This document shows positions 1 through 8,200 of a stretch of 64,000 nucleotides of DNA, one piece after another. A program made the translations under genes and the position numbers. The stretch's first letter is position 1. Each line of letters begins with the position of its first letter. The notes under the pieces were generated by a model. That model ran no database searches and was not told where the DNA came from. It was given only the letters and a program-made list of their open reading frames with translations. This DNA is from Chromatiales bacterium (GTDB lineage Bacteria > Pseudomonadota > Gammaproteobacteria > Steroidobacterales > GCA-2729495): positions 1 through 64,000 of the forward strand of contig JAFIFS010000051.1 of assembly GCA_020831895.1 (NCBI GenBank), in the 5' to 3' direction.

Positions 1-993
1 AAGACGGCGACGGTGGAGATCGCCGACAAACTCGAGGCGCGTGGCTATGCCGTGGCCGCGCTGAACGGCGATCTTACCCAGCCGGTGCGTGAACGCGTGA
101 TCGATCAACTCAAACAGGGCCGGTTGGACATTATCGTTGCCACCGATGTCGCCGCCCGCGGGCTGGACGTGGCGCGCATCACGCACGTGATCAATTACGA
201 CGTGCCCTACGACACCGAGGCCTACGTGCACCGCATCGGCCGCACCGGCCGTGCCGGGCGCACGGGCACGGCGATCCTGTTCGTCACGCCGCGCGAGATG
301 CGCATGCTCGGGCTGATCGAGCGCGCGACGCGCCAGAAAATCGAACCCCTGCCCCTACCCTCGCGTGCGGCGGTTGCGGACCGCCGCGTCGCCCAGTTTC
401 GTGAACAGATAGAGAACGTCATCGCCACCGAGGAGCTGGACTTCTTTCGCGAGGTGGTGCGTGACCTCGAAGCCAGCGGCACCGCGGACATGCAGGAGGT
501 CGCCGCGGCCCTTGCTTATCTCGCGCAGCGCGAACGCCCCCTTCAGCTGCCACCCTCGCAAGGCCCTGACATCGCCAACGCTCACCGCTCAATGCGACCG
601 GCGTCGACGCGCATATCAGCGGAGGGCGTCAACCCCGGCGGTGCGCTGGTCCGCTATCGCATCGAGGTGGGTCGCCACCACCAGGCCAGCCCCAAGGACA
701 TCGTCGGTGCCATTGCCAACGAGACCGGCATCAGCGGTCGCAATATCGGGCGCATCGACCTGTTCGAGGATCACTCGACGGTGGAACTGCCCACAGACCT
801 GCCCCCGGAAATCCTCGAGACACTGCGCCGCACACGCGTGCGCCAGCGACCGCTGGGCATCCGCACGCTCACGGGCGAAGAGGCAGAGGTAAGCGCGCGA
901 CCCGGTCCCCGCCCGAAGCATTCGCCGTCGGGGAAGTACGCCAAGGGCGGCAAGGCGAAGCCCGGTAAGCCTCGCAAGCCTAAACGGACATGA
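1..993 (+). CDS. deaD: DEAD-box ATP-dependent RNA helicase, C-terminal part
   Basis: This is the 3' portion of a DeaD/CsdA-type cold-shock RNA helicase, which unwinds rRNA and mRNA duplexes. The reading frame is open from the first base, so the 5' end lies outside the window. Visible are the second RecA-like domain with VATDVAARGLD and the motif VI arginine finger HRIGRTGRAGR (about residues 78-88 of the fragment). A DbpA-type RNA-binding domain follows (about 213-285, VGAIANETGISGRNIGRIDL). The protein ends in a basic Lys/Pro/Gly tail. The DbpA-like domain plus the basic tail argue for DeaD rather than RhlB or RhlE. The helicase core motifs I-III cannot be inspected. Confidence 0.93.
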   Translation, partial: KTATVEIADKLEARGYAVAALNGDLTQPVRERVIDQLKQGRLDIIVATDVAARGLDVARITHVINYDVPYDTEAYVHRIGRTGRAGRTGTAILFVTPREMRMLGLIERATRQKIEPLPLPSRAAVADRRVAQFREQIENVIATEELDFFREVVRDLEASGTADMQEVAAALAYLAQRERPLQLPPSQGPDIANAHRSMRPASTRISAEGVNPGGALVRYRIEVGRHHQASPKDIVGAIANETGISGRNIGRIDLFEDHSTVELPTDLPPEILETLRRTRVRQRPLGIRTLTGEEAEVSARPGPRPKHSPSGKYAKGGKAKPGKPRKPKRT

Positions 994-1474
994 CACCGCC
1001 TGAACCCTGGAACGAGCGGCGCGTGCTGCTCGGCTTCCCTCCCCGCTGAAACCCGCACCACCGAAACGGCCCAGAGAGACGCGGGCCGGGATTTCGGCCC
1101 TGGTGGGCCTCAATCCGGATCCGTCGGTGCTGGTTTCCGGCACCAGTGGCACGCAGGACTCTGATAAATAGAGACATTCAGTCGCCCCCGTGCGGAGACC
1201 CGAAGAACGGCAGACTGTTTGGCAGTGCAACGAGTCCACTGCAAACCGTTCGCCGCAGCCGCCGTCCTTGATAATCAGAGAAAATACAGGGATTTCAGTT
1301 ATACCCAGCCCTCTTGAAGCCTCCATCGACGGGAAAATGGCGCCAACTTGCAGTGCCGTCAGCGCGGCTCCCAGCACCAGTAACCGGGAAGATTTGGGCT
1401 GGGCCAGCGAGAGCGGTCGTCGAAATTACCATTGGGCAGCCATTGCCCACCCTGCGCGACCATCCGGATCAGAT
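994..1474. other. Intergenic stretch without a recognisable gene
   Basis: About 480 bases follow the helicase stop. The open frames here have no recognisable domain and atypical composition. A hairpin with stem GGGCCG/CGGCCC (1083-1088 with 1095-1100) is present but has no T-tract, so it is not a convincing intrinsic terminator. The stretch adjoins a decayed Rhs remnant and may be degraded accessory DNA. Confidence 0.5.
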
Positions 1475-1916
1475 CTACTTCTCTGCCCCGTGGCAAATGC
1501 GGGAATTACCGCCGGACTCACGCATTTCCGCGACTATTTGCCGAGAACTCGCCGCTCGCCAGAGCGTATCGCCGAACTCTTCCGTGAACCCTGGCAGCGT
1601 CCCAAACCCATAGGCAGTTAACCCGGACACCGCCCCAAACAGCGCACCTTCCAGCGAGCCGGTCGTCAGATAGCCCATCGTCGCGCCCACGATCATCGCC
1701 GCATACCACGACGATGCCGCCCAGCTGACGATCGCTAAAGCCATCGCCCACAGCTCGGCAATGAAGTAGCCGCTGGGGTCGTGATGCGACAGCGGATTGT
1801 TGCCTACTTAGGCATAGCGGTTGAAGCCCTGCGTGCTCTCCGGAAACTGGACCAACGGATCCGCCGACAGGAACACGCCGATCTCCGGATCATGGGCCCG
1901 GCCCGGATTGCCAGAC
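1475..1916 (-). pseudogene. Remnant of an Rhs-repeat protein (core end and variable C-terminus)
   Basis: Read on the minus strand, this carries the Rhs core signature: AHDPEIGVFLSADPLVQF, then GFNRYA, an in-frame stop, VGNNPLSHHDPSGYF, and a hydrophobic tail ending at 1475. Intact Rhs proteins read YAYVGNNPL here. The tyrosine codon has become TAA (plus-strand bases 1808-1810), which marks a dead gene. No Rhs repeats are recognisable upstream of about 1916, so most of the gene is lost or scrambled. Rhs proteins are large polymorphic toxins or cell-surface proteins with horizontally acquired C-terminal tips. The remnant lies just downstream of the 3' end of tRNA-Ser, a common insertion position for islands. 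No attachment-site duplication was identified. Confidence 0.8.
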
Positions 1917-2035
1917 TTAGTGCATAGAGGTAAGCTAACCCCGTGTAGGTTTCGCGCGAGAAAATACCGTCAAGTAGCTGATTTAAAAACGGTTTACTCG
2001 TTAGACGTTGGGAGCCATCGGGGTGGCGGATTGTC

Positions 2036-2126
2036 TGGCGGAGAGAGAGGGATTCGAACCCTCGATACGGGGTTACCGTATACATGATTTCCAATCATGC
2101 GCCTTCGACCACTCGGCCATCTCTCC
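2036..2126 (-). tRNA. tRNA-Ser(GGA)
   Basis: This is a class II tRNA of 91 nt including an encoded CCA. The acceptor arm pairs GGAGAGA with TCTCTCC, with discriminator G and then CCA (plus-strand 2036-2038). The anticodon loop sits in GATTGGAAATC, giving GGA, which reads UCC/UCU. The long variable arm expected of serine tRNAs is present, and the T-loop reads GGTTCGAATCC. Confidence 0.97.
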
Positions 2127-2147
2127 GGCTGCGTGCTGGCGCTGCGC

Positions 2148-2176
2148 AGGGTACCCTGCCGGCGCGGCGGCTTCAA
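2148..2176 (-). promoter_or_regulatory. Candidate promoter of tRNA-Ser
   Basis: On the minus strand TTGAAG (2171-2176) is separated by 17 nt from TACCCT (2148-2153). This would start transcription about 15 nt upstream of the tRNA 5' end. The -10 element is weak and the call rests on spacing and position. Confidence 0.4.
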
Positions 2177-2192
2177 TCGCGCGGCTGGGGTT

Positions 2193-2456
2193 TCAGCGCG
2201 GGACGATGAACTCCGGCGGGCGGTCCAGGCAGCCCGGGGGCGTGGCGCCGGGGGCCGGGGGCGGCACGTCCGGAATGATAAGCGCACCGGCCGGGCTTGG
2301 CCTGGCGAGGTCGGACGGCACGCGCAGCGGGTCGATGGAGCGACTGTCCTGGTATTCCTGGGGCTGGTCGATGCAGACATCGGCCTGGCGGCTGGCGCAG
2401 GCAGAAAGAAGCGGCGCAGCCAGCGCCAGCAGCAGCAGGTGGCGGACCGGGGTCAT
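2193..2456 (-). CDS. Short lipoprotein in the bamC position (BamC N-terminus-like)
   Basis: This 87-residue protein has a lipoprotein signal peptide with lipobox LLSAC, so it should be lipidated at about Cys20. The rest is Pro/Asp-rich and low in predicted structure, with segments such as DPLRVPSDLARP, ALIIPDVPPP and CLDRPPEF. Its ATG overlaps the dapA stop by one base (TGATG), so it is translationally coupled to dapA, as bamC follows dapA in enterics. The proline pattern recalls the unstructured N-terminal BamC segment that binds BamD. The two folded BamC domains are absent. It could be a minimal BamC or an unrelated small lipoprotein; the BamC link is inference from position and pattern. 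Confidence 0.75.
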   Translation of the reverse strand: MTPVRHLLLLALAAPLLSACASRQADVCIDQPQEYQDSRSIDPLRVPSDLARPSPAGALIIPDVPPPAPGATPPGCLDRPPEFIVPR

Positions 2457-3346
2457 CAGCGGGCCTTCGCGGCCAGCAGGCCGGCGATGTCGAGGGCGGA
2501 TTCCATGCGCGCATGATAGCGCGGATCCAGCGGCGTCAGCGGCAGCCGGATGCCGCCGGGGATCATACCGAGTCGCTGCAGCGCCCACTTGACCGGGATC
2601 GGGTTGGATTCGCAGAAAAGCTCGTCATGCAGCGCGGCCAGCGGCTGGTCGAGCGCCGCGGCCTCGGCAACGGCACCGGAGCGGGCTGCCTCGCACATCG
2701 CGGCCATCTGAGCGGGCGCCACGTTGGCGGTGACCGAAATCACGCCGTGCCCGCCAGCAAGGATGAATTCGCGCGTGGTGGCATCATCGCCGCTCAGCAG
2801 GGTGAACTCTGGCCCGCAGCCATCGGCGAGCGGCACCACGCGGGCCAGATCCCCCGTCGCTTCCTTGATGCCGGCGATACGTGGGTGCGCAGCCAGGCGA
2901 ACGACGGTCTCGGGCAGCAGGTCGACCCCGGTGCGGCCGGGCACATTGTACAGGATGACCGGTCTGCTGACGGCATCGGCCACCGCGCTGAAGTGCCGGT
3001 AAAGGCCTTCCTGCGTCGGCTTGTTGTAGTACGGCGTCACCACGAGGAACCCGTCCAGCGGCAGCGCGTCGACGGCGGTGGAGAGGTCTATGGTCTGTGC
3101 CGTCGAGTTCGAGCCCGTACCGGCAATCACCGGCAGGCGACCCGCGGCGCGCTCGGCGACCCGCTGGATCACGGCAATATGCTCAGCGCGGGTCAGCGTG
3201 GCAGACTCACCCGTGGTGCCGGCAACGACCAGGCCGTTGGTCCCCTCGGCCACATGCCAGTCGACCAGCTGGTCCAGGCACTCGAAGTCAACGCCGCCGT
3301 CCTCGCGCATGGGCGTCACCAGCGCGACCAAGCTTCCGGAAATCAT
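2456..3346 (-). CDS. dapA: 4-hydroxy-tetrahydrodipicolinate synthase
   Basis: DapA condenses pyruvate with aspartate semialdehyde, the first committed step of the lysine/diaminopimelate pathway, in the cytoplasm. The 296-residue protein has the expected TIM-barrel family length. The substrate motif GTTGES is at about 43-48. Tyr133 lies in ILYNVPGRTG, and the Schiff-base Lys161 lies in AGIKEATGDL; both match the E. coli numbering. The start was placed at MISGSLVALVTP because residues upstream in the frame do not fit the family. It is divergent from gcvR and followed directly by a small lipoprotein gene. Confidence 0.97.
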   Translation of the reverse strand: MISGSLVALVTPMREDGGVDFECLDQLVDWHVAEGTNGLVVAGTTGESATLTRAEHIAVIQRVAERAAGRLPVIAGTGSNSTAQTIDLSTAVDALPLDGFLVVTPYYNKPTQEGLYRHFSAVADAVSRPVILYNVPGRTGVDLLPETVVRLAAHPRIAGIKEATGDLARVVPLADGCGPEFTLLSGDDATTREFILAGGHGVISVTANVAPAQMAAMCEAARSGAVAEAAALDQPLAALHDELFCESNPIPVKWALQRLGMIPGGIRLPLTPLDPRYHARMESALDIAGLLAAKAR

Positions 3347-3412
3347 GGGGTTCCATCCAGAATTGAAGTGCCGGCGATGGTACTTTCGAGGTATGGGCCA
3401 TGCAAGGCCGGC

Positions 3413-3440
3413 TTGCCGCTGACCGGGGACACGGTACACT
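3413..3440 (+). promoter_or_regulatory. Candidate promoter of gcvR-bcp
   Basis: TTGCCG (3413-3418) and TACACT (3435-3440) are separated by 16 bp in the dapA-gcvR divergent gap, about 37 nt before the gcvR start. This resembles a sigma70 promoter and was judged only by eye. Confidence 0.45.
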
Positions 3441-3477
3441 GGCGGCCCTGCCCACGTCCCTGAATCCCGGATACCTG

Positions 3478-4005
3478 ATGGAACACCTGCTTGCCGTGAC
3501 CGCGATCGGCCCCGACCGCGCGGGGCTGGTCCGCGACCTGAGCCAGGCCATAACCGGCGCTGGCGGCAACATCCTCGAGAGCCGCATGGTCACGCTCGGC
3601 TCCGAGTTCGCGATCCTGATGCTGGTGGCCGGCAACTGGGCCACGACGGCCAAGATCCACAGCCAGCTGCAGGAACTGGAGCAGGGCTCGGGCCTTACGG
3701 TGACCGTCCGGGAGACGCAGCGGCGCGCCAGCAGCAGCTCCGCGCCCTACACGATCGACGTGGTGACGCTCGACCACGAGGGCATCGTGTTCGGCCTGTC
3801 CAATTTCTTTGCCCAGCGTGGCATGGAGATCGCCGAAGTCAGCACGCGCCGCTACAATGCTCCATACACCGGCGCTGCGATGTTCGCCGTGCAGATGACC
3901 GTCAACGTTCCGTCTGATGTGCATGTCGGCACGCTGCGTGACGAGTTCATGAGCTACTGCGACGAACACAACCTCGATGCGCTGATCGAGCCGGCGCAGC
4001 GCTGA
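3478..4005 (+). CDS. gcvR: GcvR-family ACT-domain regulator
   Basis: This 175-residue protein has two ACT domains (about 1-75 and 88-165), beginning LLAVTAIGPDRAGLVRDL. The architecture matches GcvR, which in E. coli binds GcvA and represses the glycine cleavage operon when glycine is low. It has no DNA-binding domain of its own. Its place between divergent dapA and downstream bcp is the same as in enterics, which supports orthology. Whether it acts on a gcv operon here cannot be told, since no gcvA or gcvTHP lies in the window. Confidence 0.85.
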   Translation: MEHLLAVTAIGPDRAGLVRDLSQAITGAGGNILESRMVTLGSEFAILMLVAGNWATTAKIHSQLQELEQGSGLTVTVRETQRRASSSSAPYTIDVVTLDHEGIVFGLSNFFAQRGMEIAEVSTRRYNAPYTGAAMFAVQMTVNVPSDVHVGTLRDEFMSYCDEHNLDALIEPAQR

Positions 4006-4043
4006 ACGGCGGGCAAACCGCCCCAGCACAGACGGAGGAACCC

Positions 4044-4517
4044 GTGAGCAAGGTCGAGGCCGGAAAGGTTGTACCCAACTTCAAGATAGCCGCCACTGGC
4101 GAGCAGCAGTTCGAGCTCAAGTCGCAGCGCGGCAAGAACGTCGTCATCTACTTCTATCCCAAGGACAATACCCCGGGCTGCACCACCGAGAGCTGCGAGT
4201 TCTCCGACCTGCACGGGGAATTCGGCAAGCTGAATACGGTCATACTGGGAGTGTCCCGCGACTCGCTGAGCTCGCATGAGAAGTTCAAGGCCAAGTTCGA
4301 GTTCCCGTTCGACCTTCTCTCAGATGGCGACGAGACGCTGTGTGGGCTGTTCGACGTCATCCGCGAGAAGAACATGTACGGCAAGAAGGTCATGGGCATC
4401 GAGCGCAGCACCTTCCTCATCGACCGCGAGGGCCGGCTGCGGCGCGAGTGGCGCAAGGTCAAGGCGGCGGGACATGCGGCCGAGGTGCTCGAGGCCGTGC
4501 GCGAGCTCGAGGCCTGA
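4044..4517 (+). CDS. bcp: Thioredoxin-dependent thiol peroxidase (Bcp/PrxQ)
   Basis: This is a peroxiredoxin of the Bcp/PrxQ class, reducing hydrogen peroxide and organic hydroperoxides at the expense of thioredoxin. The 157-residue protein shows YPKDNTPGCTTESCEF, with peroxidatic Cys46 and likely resolving Cys51 spaced as in atypical 2-Cys PrxQ. GIERSTFLIDREG near the C-terminus is also typical. Translation starts at GTG, supported by GGAGG eight bases upstream. It lies 38 bases after gcvR on the same strand. Confidence 0.96.
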   Translation: MSKVEAGKVVPNFKIAATGEQQFELKSQRGKNVVIYFYPKDNTPGCTTESCEFSDLHGEFGKLNTVILGVSRDSLSSHEKFKAKFEFPFDLLSDGDETLCGLFDVIREKNMYGKKVMGIERSTFLIDREGRLRREWRKVKAAGHAAEVLEAVRELEA

Positions 4518-4555
4518 GGCGCAGGGCCCGCCATGGCTTGCGGCGGGCTGAGACG

Positions 4556-6046
4556 ATGATCACCACACTGCCTGTCGCGCTGCGCGGGCTCCTGCTCCCG
4601 CTGCTGGTCGCCTTCGTCACCGTATCTTCCGGGCTGGGCGCGACACAGGTCGCCCGGGCGGCCGACAACCTGCCCAGCATCGGCAGCCCGTCTGACACCC
4701 TGCTCTCGCGCGAGCGCGAGCAGCAGATCGGCCGCGCGATCTTCCGCAACCTGCGCGACACCGAGCGGGTGATGACGGATCCCGAGGTGCAGGAGTACAT
4801 GCAGGACCTCGGGCAGCGCCTCGCTGCGAACGCCCAGGAAGGCGGCTTCCAGTTCACCTTCTTCATGGTGGAAGACTCGGCCATCAACGCGTTCGCGCTG
4901 CCGGGCGGATACATTGGCATCCATTCCGGGCTCCTGCTGGCCACCCGCACGGAAAGCGAGCTCGCCGGCGTCGTGGCCCACGAAATCGCGCACGTGACCC
5001 AGCGCCACATCTCGCGCGCGGTATTCGCGAACCAGCGCGCCAGTATACTGACGATGGCGGCCCTGCTGGGCGCGATCCTCGTCGGAGCCGCGGCGGGTGA
5101 CGCCAACGTGATCCAGGCTGGCGTGCTCGGTGCGCAGAGCGCGTCGATCCAGCAGCAGATCAACTTCACGCGCGCCAACGAGTACGAGGCCGATCGCGTC
5201 GGCGTCAGTATTCTGGCCGCCGCCGGTTTCGACCCGATGGGCATGCCCAACTTCTTCGAGACCCTGGCCCGGCAGAGCGGTCCTCTGGCTGCCCAGGCGC
5301 CGGAGTTCCTGCGTACGCACCCGGTCACGGTCAACCGAATCTCCGAGACCCGTGCACGGGCCGCCAGCTACGCAGTCGATCCGCGGCCGGAAACGACCAG
5401 CTATGCGCTGACGCGTGCCCGGGTGCGCGTGTTGACAAGCTCGACGCCCGAGCGGTCGCTGGCCTTCTTCAGCAACCAGTACGAGGAGTCGGGCGGCGCG
5501 GACCTGGGGGCTGCCTACGGCCTTGCGCTCTCCTACATGGCGATGGGGCGGCCTGCCGAGGCCCTGCCCCTGTTCGAGCGCCTGAAGGACGAGCACCAGG
5601 CCGTGATCCCGTTCCACACGGGCGTGGCCCAGGCCCGGTTGGCGCTGGGACGCACGGACGAGGGCATGGCCGTCTTCGAGCTGGCGACGGCGCTGTTTCC
5701 GCGCAACGTCCCGCTGACCATCCGCTATGCCGAGGCCCTGATGCAGCATGGAGATGCCCGCCTGGCGCACCGCATCCTGCTCGATCTGCTGCATAATGTG
5801 CGCCCGACGCCGGAACAGGTCCGCCTGATCGCGATGGCGGCCAGTGCCGCCGGAGACACCGCGGACGCCCATTACTACATGTCCGAGTACCACCTGCTCA
5901 AAGGAGACCTGCGGATGGCAGCCGACCAGTTGCGCCTGGCGCTGTCGATGCCCGAACTGGATGGTGTGCAGCGCGCGCGGTTCAGATCGCGCCTCGACCA
6001 GGTGATGGAGTTCCTCCCCCGCGACGCCCAGGCGGTTGGCAACTGA
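4556..6046 (+). CDS. bepA: Periplasmic M48 metalloprotease/chaperone BepA
   Basis: BepA (YfgC) is a periplasmic Zn metalloprotease and chaperone that helps assemble or degrade outer-membrane beta-barrel proteins such as LptD and BamA. The 496-residue protein has an N-terminal signal sequence ending near ARA-AD. The HEIAH zinc motif is at about 142-146, with a third ligand in NEYEADRVGV. A C-terminal TPR region follows (about 300-480). A long upstream frame extension inside bcp was rejected because the signal peptide begins at MITTLPVALRG. Its stop overlaps the mlaA start (TGATG), so the two envelope genes are coupled. Confidence 0.95.
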   Translation: MITTLPVALRGLLLPLLVAFVTVSSGLGATQVARAADNLPSIGSPSDTLLSREREQQIGRAIFRNLRDTERVMTDPEVQEYMQDLGQRLAANAQEGGFQFTFFMVEDSAINAFALPGGYIGIHSGLLLATRTESELAGVVAHEIAHVTQRHISRAVFANQRASILTMAALLGAILVGAAAGDANVIQAGVLGAQSASIQQQINFTRANEYEADRVGVSILAAAGFDPMGMPNFFETLARQSGPLAAQAPEFLRTHPVTVNRISETRARAASYAVDPRPETTSYALTRARVRVLTSSTPERSLAFFSNQYEESGGADLGAAYGLALSYMAMGRPAEALPLFERLKDEHQAVIPFHTGVAQARLALGRTDEGMAVFELATALFPRNVPLTIRYAEALMQHGDARLAHRILLDLLHNVRPTPEQVRLIAMAASAAGDTADAHYYMSEYHLLKGDLRMAADQLRLALSMPELDGVQRARFRSRLDQVMEFLPRDAQAVGN

Positions 6047-6792
6047 TGCCCAGGGCAGTGTTCCGTGGAAGCTGGCTGGCCAGCCTGCTGCTGCTGGCCT
6101 GCACGCCGGCGCTGGGTAGTGACGGGGACGAGCCACGCGAGCGAAACCCGGACCCGTTCGAGCCGGTCAACCGCGCGATCTTCCGCTTCAACGATTTCGG
6201 TGACCGCTATTTCCTGCGCCCGGTTGCAGTTGGCTGGGAGCGCGCGACACCCGGGCCGATGCGGCGCGGGGCGAGCAATTTCTTCAGCAACCTGCAGTAC
6301 CCGGTCGTGATCATCAACCAGTTCCTGCAGGGCAAGTTTGCTGAAGGTGGCCGCGATACGGCGCGCTTCGTCATCAACAGCACGATTGGCCTCGGCGGCC
6401 TGTTCGACCCGGCCAGCGAGCTCGGCCTGCGTGAGAACGACGAGGACTTTGGCCAGACGCTGGCAGTGTGGGGCGTGCCGCAGGGGCCCTACCTGATGGT
6501 GCCGCTGGTCGGACCGCGCACCGCGCGCCATGCGGTCGGGTCAGTGACTGACCTCTTCATAGACCCGCTCGTGATCTACCCGGACACCACGGTGCGCAAC
6601 ACGACGGCAGCGGTGTTCATCGTCCATGACCGCTCCACGCTGCTCTCGGCCGACCGGCAGGTGCGCGAGGCCTTCGACCCCTATATATTCCTGCGCGATG
6701 CCTACCTGCAGAACCGCCGGTTCAAGATACTTGACGGGGAGATCCCGGAAGACGACCTGCTGGACGACTGGTTCGACGACTGGGACGACTAG
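6046..6792 (+). CDS. mlaA: Outer-membrane phospholipid-asymmetry protein MlaA
   Basis: MlaA (VacJ) removes mislocalised phospholipids from the outer leaflet of the outer membrane and hands them to MlaC. The 248-residue protein carries the family start NPDPFEPVNRAIFRFND after the signal sequence, and GGLFDPASELGL. The signal sequence contains LLLAC, compatible with lipidation at Cys19, though the lipobox is not ideal. It ends in a strongly acidic tail of Asp and Trp residues. It is coupled to bepA upstream and faces the mlaFEDCB operon, whose last gene overlaps it tail to tail. This places all six Mla genes in one locus, whereas E. coli keeps mlaA apart. Confidence 0.96.
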   Translation: MPRAVFRGSWLASLLLLACTPALGSDGDEPRERNPDPFEPVNRAIFRFNDFGDRYFLRPVAVGWERATPGPMRRGASNFFSNLQYPVVIINQFLQGKFAEGGRDTARFVINSTIGLGGLFDPASELGLRENDEDFGQTLAVWGVPQGPYLMVPLVGPRTARHAVGSVTDLFIDPLVIYPDTTVRNTTAAVFIVHDRSTLLSADRQVREAFDPYIFLRDAYLQNRRFKILDGEIPEDDLLDDWFDDWDD

Positions 6793-7100
6793 GACGGCTG
6801 GCCGGGCGCGGCGAACAGCGCGTCGAGCTCGCTCAGCTCCGCGATTGCGGCAAGCTTCGCGGGCATGCCGCTGAACCGGACCGACTCACCCTGCCCCGCC
6901 CAGCTCAGCCACTCGAGCAGCAGTGCAAGCCCCGCGCTGTCGGCGTCGGTGACGCCGGACAGGTCGATCTCCAGCCCTGCGGAGTCCCGGCCGAACGCGC
7001 GCCGGCTCTGCTCGAGCAGCCCCGGCGCGGTCGCAAACACCATAGGCCCGCTGACGCGGTAGCGGCCCGGACCGTCGGCGGTGACCGCAGCCGCGGACAT
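6789..7100 (-). CDS. mlaB: STAS-domain protein MlaB of the MlaFEDB transporter
   Basis: This is a 103-residue single STAS domain with the typical LSGVTDADSAGLALLLEW segment, whose serine lies at the N-terminus of the key helix. MlaB binds the MlaF ATPase and stabilises the inner-membrane complex. It is the last gene of mlaFEDCB, and its ATG abuts the mlaC stop. Its TAG stop and the mlaA TAG stop are both contained in one CTAG (6789-6792) on opposite strands. Confidence 0.9.
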   Translation of the reverse strand: MSAAAVTADGPGRYRVSGPMVFATAPGLLEQSRRAFGRDSAGLEIDLSGVTDADSAGLALLLEWLSWAGQGESVRFSGMPAKLAAIAELSELDALFAAPGQPS

Positions 7101-7735
7101 CAGCCCTCGCTCACCTCTTCCTGGCGGGTGAGGCGCTCTGCCTCCGCTTCGAGACGTGCAATCACTGCATCCAGGCCACGCTGCGAGATCTCGGCCTGGA
7201 ACTGGTTCTGGTAGTTCTGCACGTAGGAGATGCCCTCAATCACCACGTCGAAAACGCGCCACTCGTTGTCGCTGAGTCGCAGGCGGTAGTTGACCGGCAC
7301 CCGGGTGCCGTCGGCCAGGCGCACCTCGGTGCGCACTTCGGCCTGGTCGGGCCGGCGCTGAGGCTGCGGAGGCAGTATCGTCAGGCTGTTCTGGTCGAAG
7401 TTCAGCAGTCCTCTGGCGTAGGTGCGCAGCACGAAGTTGTAGAACGCCGAAATAAAGCGCTCGCGCTGCTCGGGGCTGGCCTCGCGCCAGTTGAAGCGGC
7501 CAAGCACCAGGCGTGCGGCGGTCTCGGTGTCGAAACGGGGCAGCAGGATCTCGTCGATCAGCCGGTAGAGCTCGTCAAGGTCACGCTCTAGCTCCCGCTG
7601 CCGCCCATCCAACGCCCGGGCGATCTTCTGGACCGTCTGCTCAACGAGCACATTGGGGTCCGGCGGGGACTCGGCCCGGACCGTGAGGGACAGGGCCAGC
7701 AGCAGCGGCACAAACAGCAGTGCGTAGATCTTCAC
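7100..7735 (-). CDS. mlaC: Periplasmic phospholipid shuttle MlaC
   Basis: MlaC carries phospholipid between MlaA at the outer membrane and MlaFEDB at the inner membrane. The 211-residue protein has a cleavable signal peptide (MKIYALLFVPLLLALSL, cut near VRA-ES). The Ttg2D/MlaC fold pattern is visible in FDTETAARLVLGRFNWREAS and FISAFYNFVLRTYARGLL. It lies directly between mlaD and mlaB. Confidence 0.95.
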   Translation of the reverse strand: MKIYALLFVPLLLALSLTVRAESPPDPNVLVEQTVQKIARALDGRQRELERDLDELYRLIDEILLPRFDTETAARLVLGRFNWREASPEQRERFISAFYNFVLRTYARGLLNFDQNSLTILPPQPQRRPDQAEVRTEVRLADGTRVPVNYRLRLSDNEWRVFDVVIEGISYVQNYQNQFQAEISQRGLDAVIARLEAEAERLTRQEEVSEG

Positions 7736-8191
7736 TTACTCTCCTCCCCCGAAAAGGAAGCGGCTCACCAGCTGCTCCAGCACGACTGCGGACTGCGTTA
7801 GGAAAATCTCGCTGCCTTCCTCGAGCGACTCGTCGGCACCGCCGGGTGTCAGACCGATGTACTTGCTGCCGAGCAGGCCCGCCGTCAGGATGCTCGCCGT
7901 GGAGTCCTCGGGAATAGTGTCGTACTCGCTGCGGATGCGCAGCGTGACGACGGCATCGAGGCGGTACCTGTCGAACCTGATCGATTCGACGCGCCCGATG
8001 GTGACACCTGCCATGGTCACCGGCGCCCGGGGGCGCAGCCCGGCCACCTCGGTGAATCGTGCTGTCACGCTGTAGCCACTGTCCTCGAAGAACTCGTCCA
8101 GGCCCGTGGTCTGTGTCGCAAGAAACAGCAGCGCGGCGAATCCCAGGAACACGAACAGCCCGGTGCCAATCTCTCTAGCCTGTACCTGCAT
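7736..8191 (-). CDS. mlaD: MCE-domain lipid-binding subunit MlaD
   Basis: This 151-residue protein has one N-terminal transmembrane helix (about 10-27, GTGLFVFLGFAALLFLA). A single MCE domain (about 38-118) contains VAGLRPRAPVTMAGVTIGRV and GLLGSKYIGLTPG. A short hydrophobic C-terminal helix follows, as in MlaD, where the hexamer forms a lipid channel on the periplasmic face. Its ORF ends one base before the mlaC start. Confidence 0.96.
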   Translation of the reverse strand: MQVQAREIGTGLFVFLGFAALLFLATQTTGLDEFFEDSGYSVTARFTEVAGLRPRAPVTMAGVTIGRVESIRFDRYRLDAVVTLRIRSEYDTIPEDSTASILTAGLLGSKYIGLTPGGADESLEEGSEIFLTQSAVVLEQLVSRFLFGGGE

Positions 8192-8200
8192 GTCGGTGCC

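Noticed and set aside
1083..1100. Hairpin GGGCCG/CGGCCC as a terminator for the helicase gene
   Set aside because: No T-tract follows the stem, so an intrinsic terminator cannot be supported.
1190..1621. 143-codon plus-strand frame in the gap after the helicase gene
   Set aside because: It overlaps the Rhs remnant antisense, has no recognisable motif and reads as low-complexity translation.
4154..6136. 660-codon open frame on the minus strand opposite bepA
   Set aside because: It is antisense to a well-supported protease, has no recognisable domain and shows the Arg/His/Gln-rich composition of frame shadows in GC-rich DNA.
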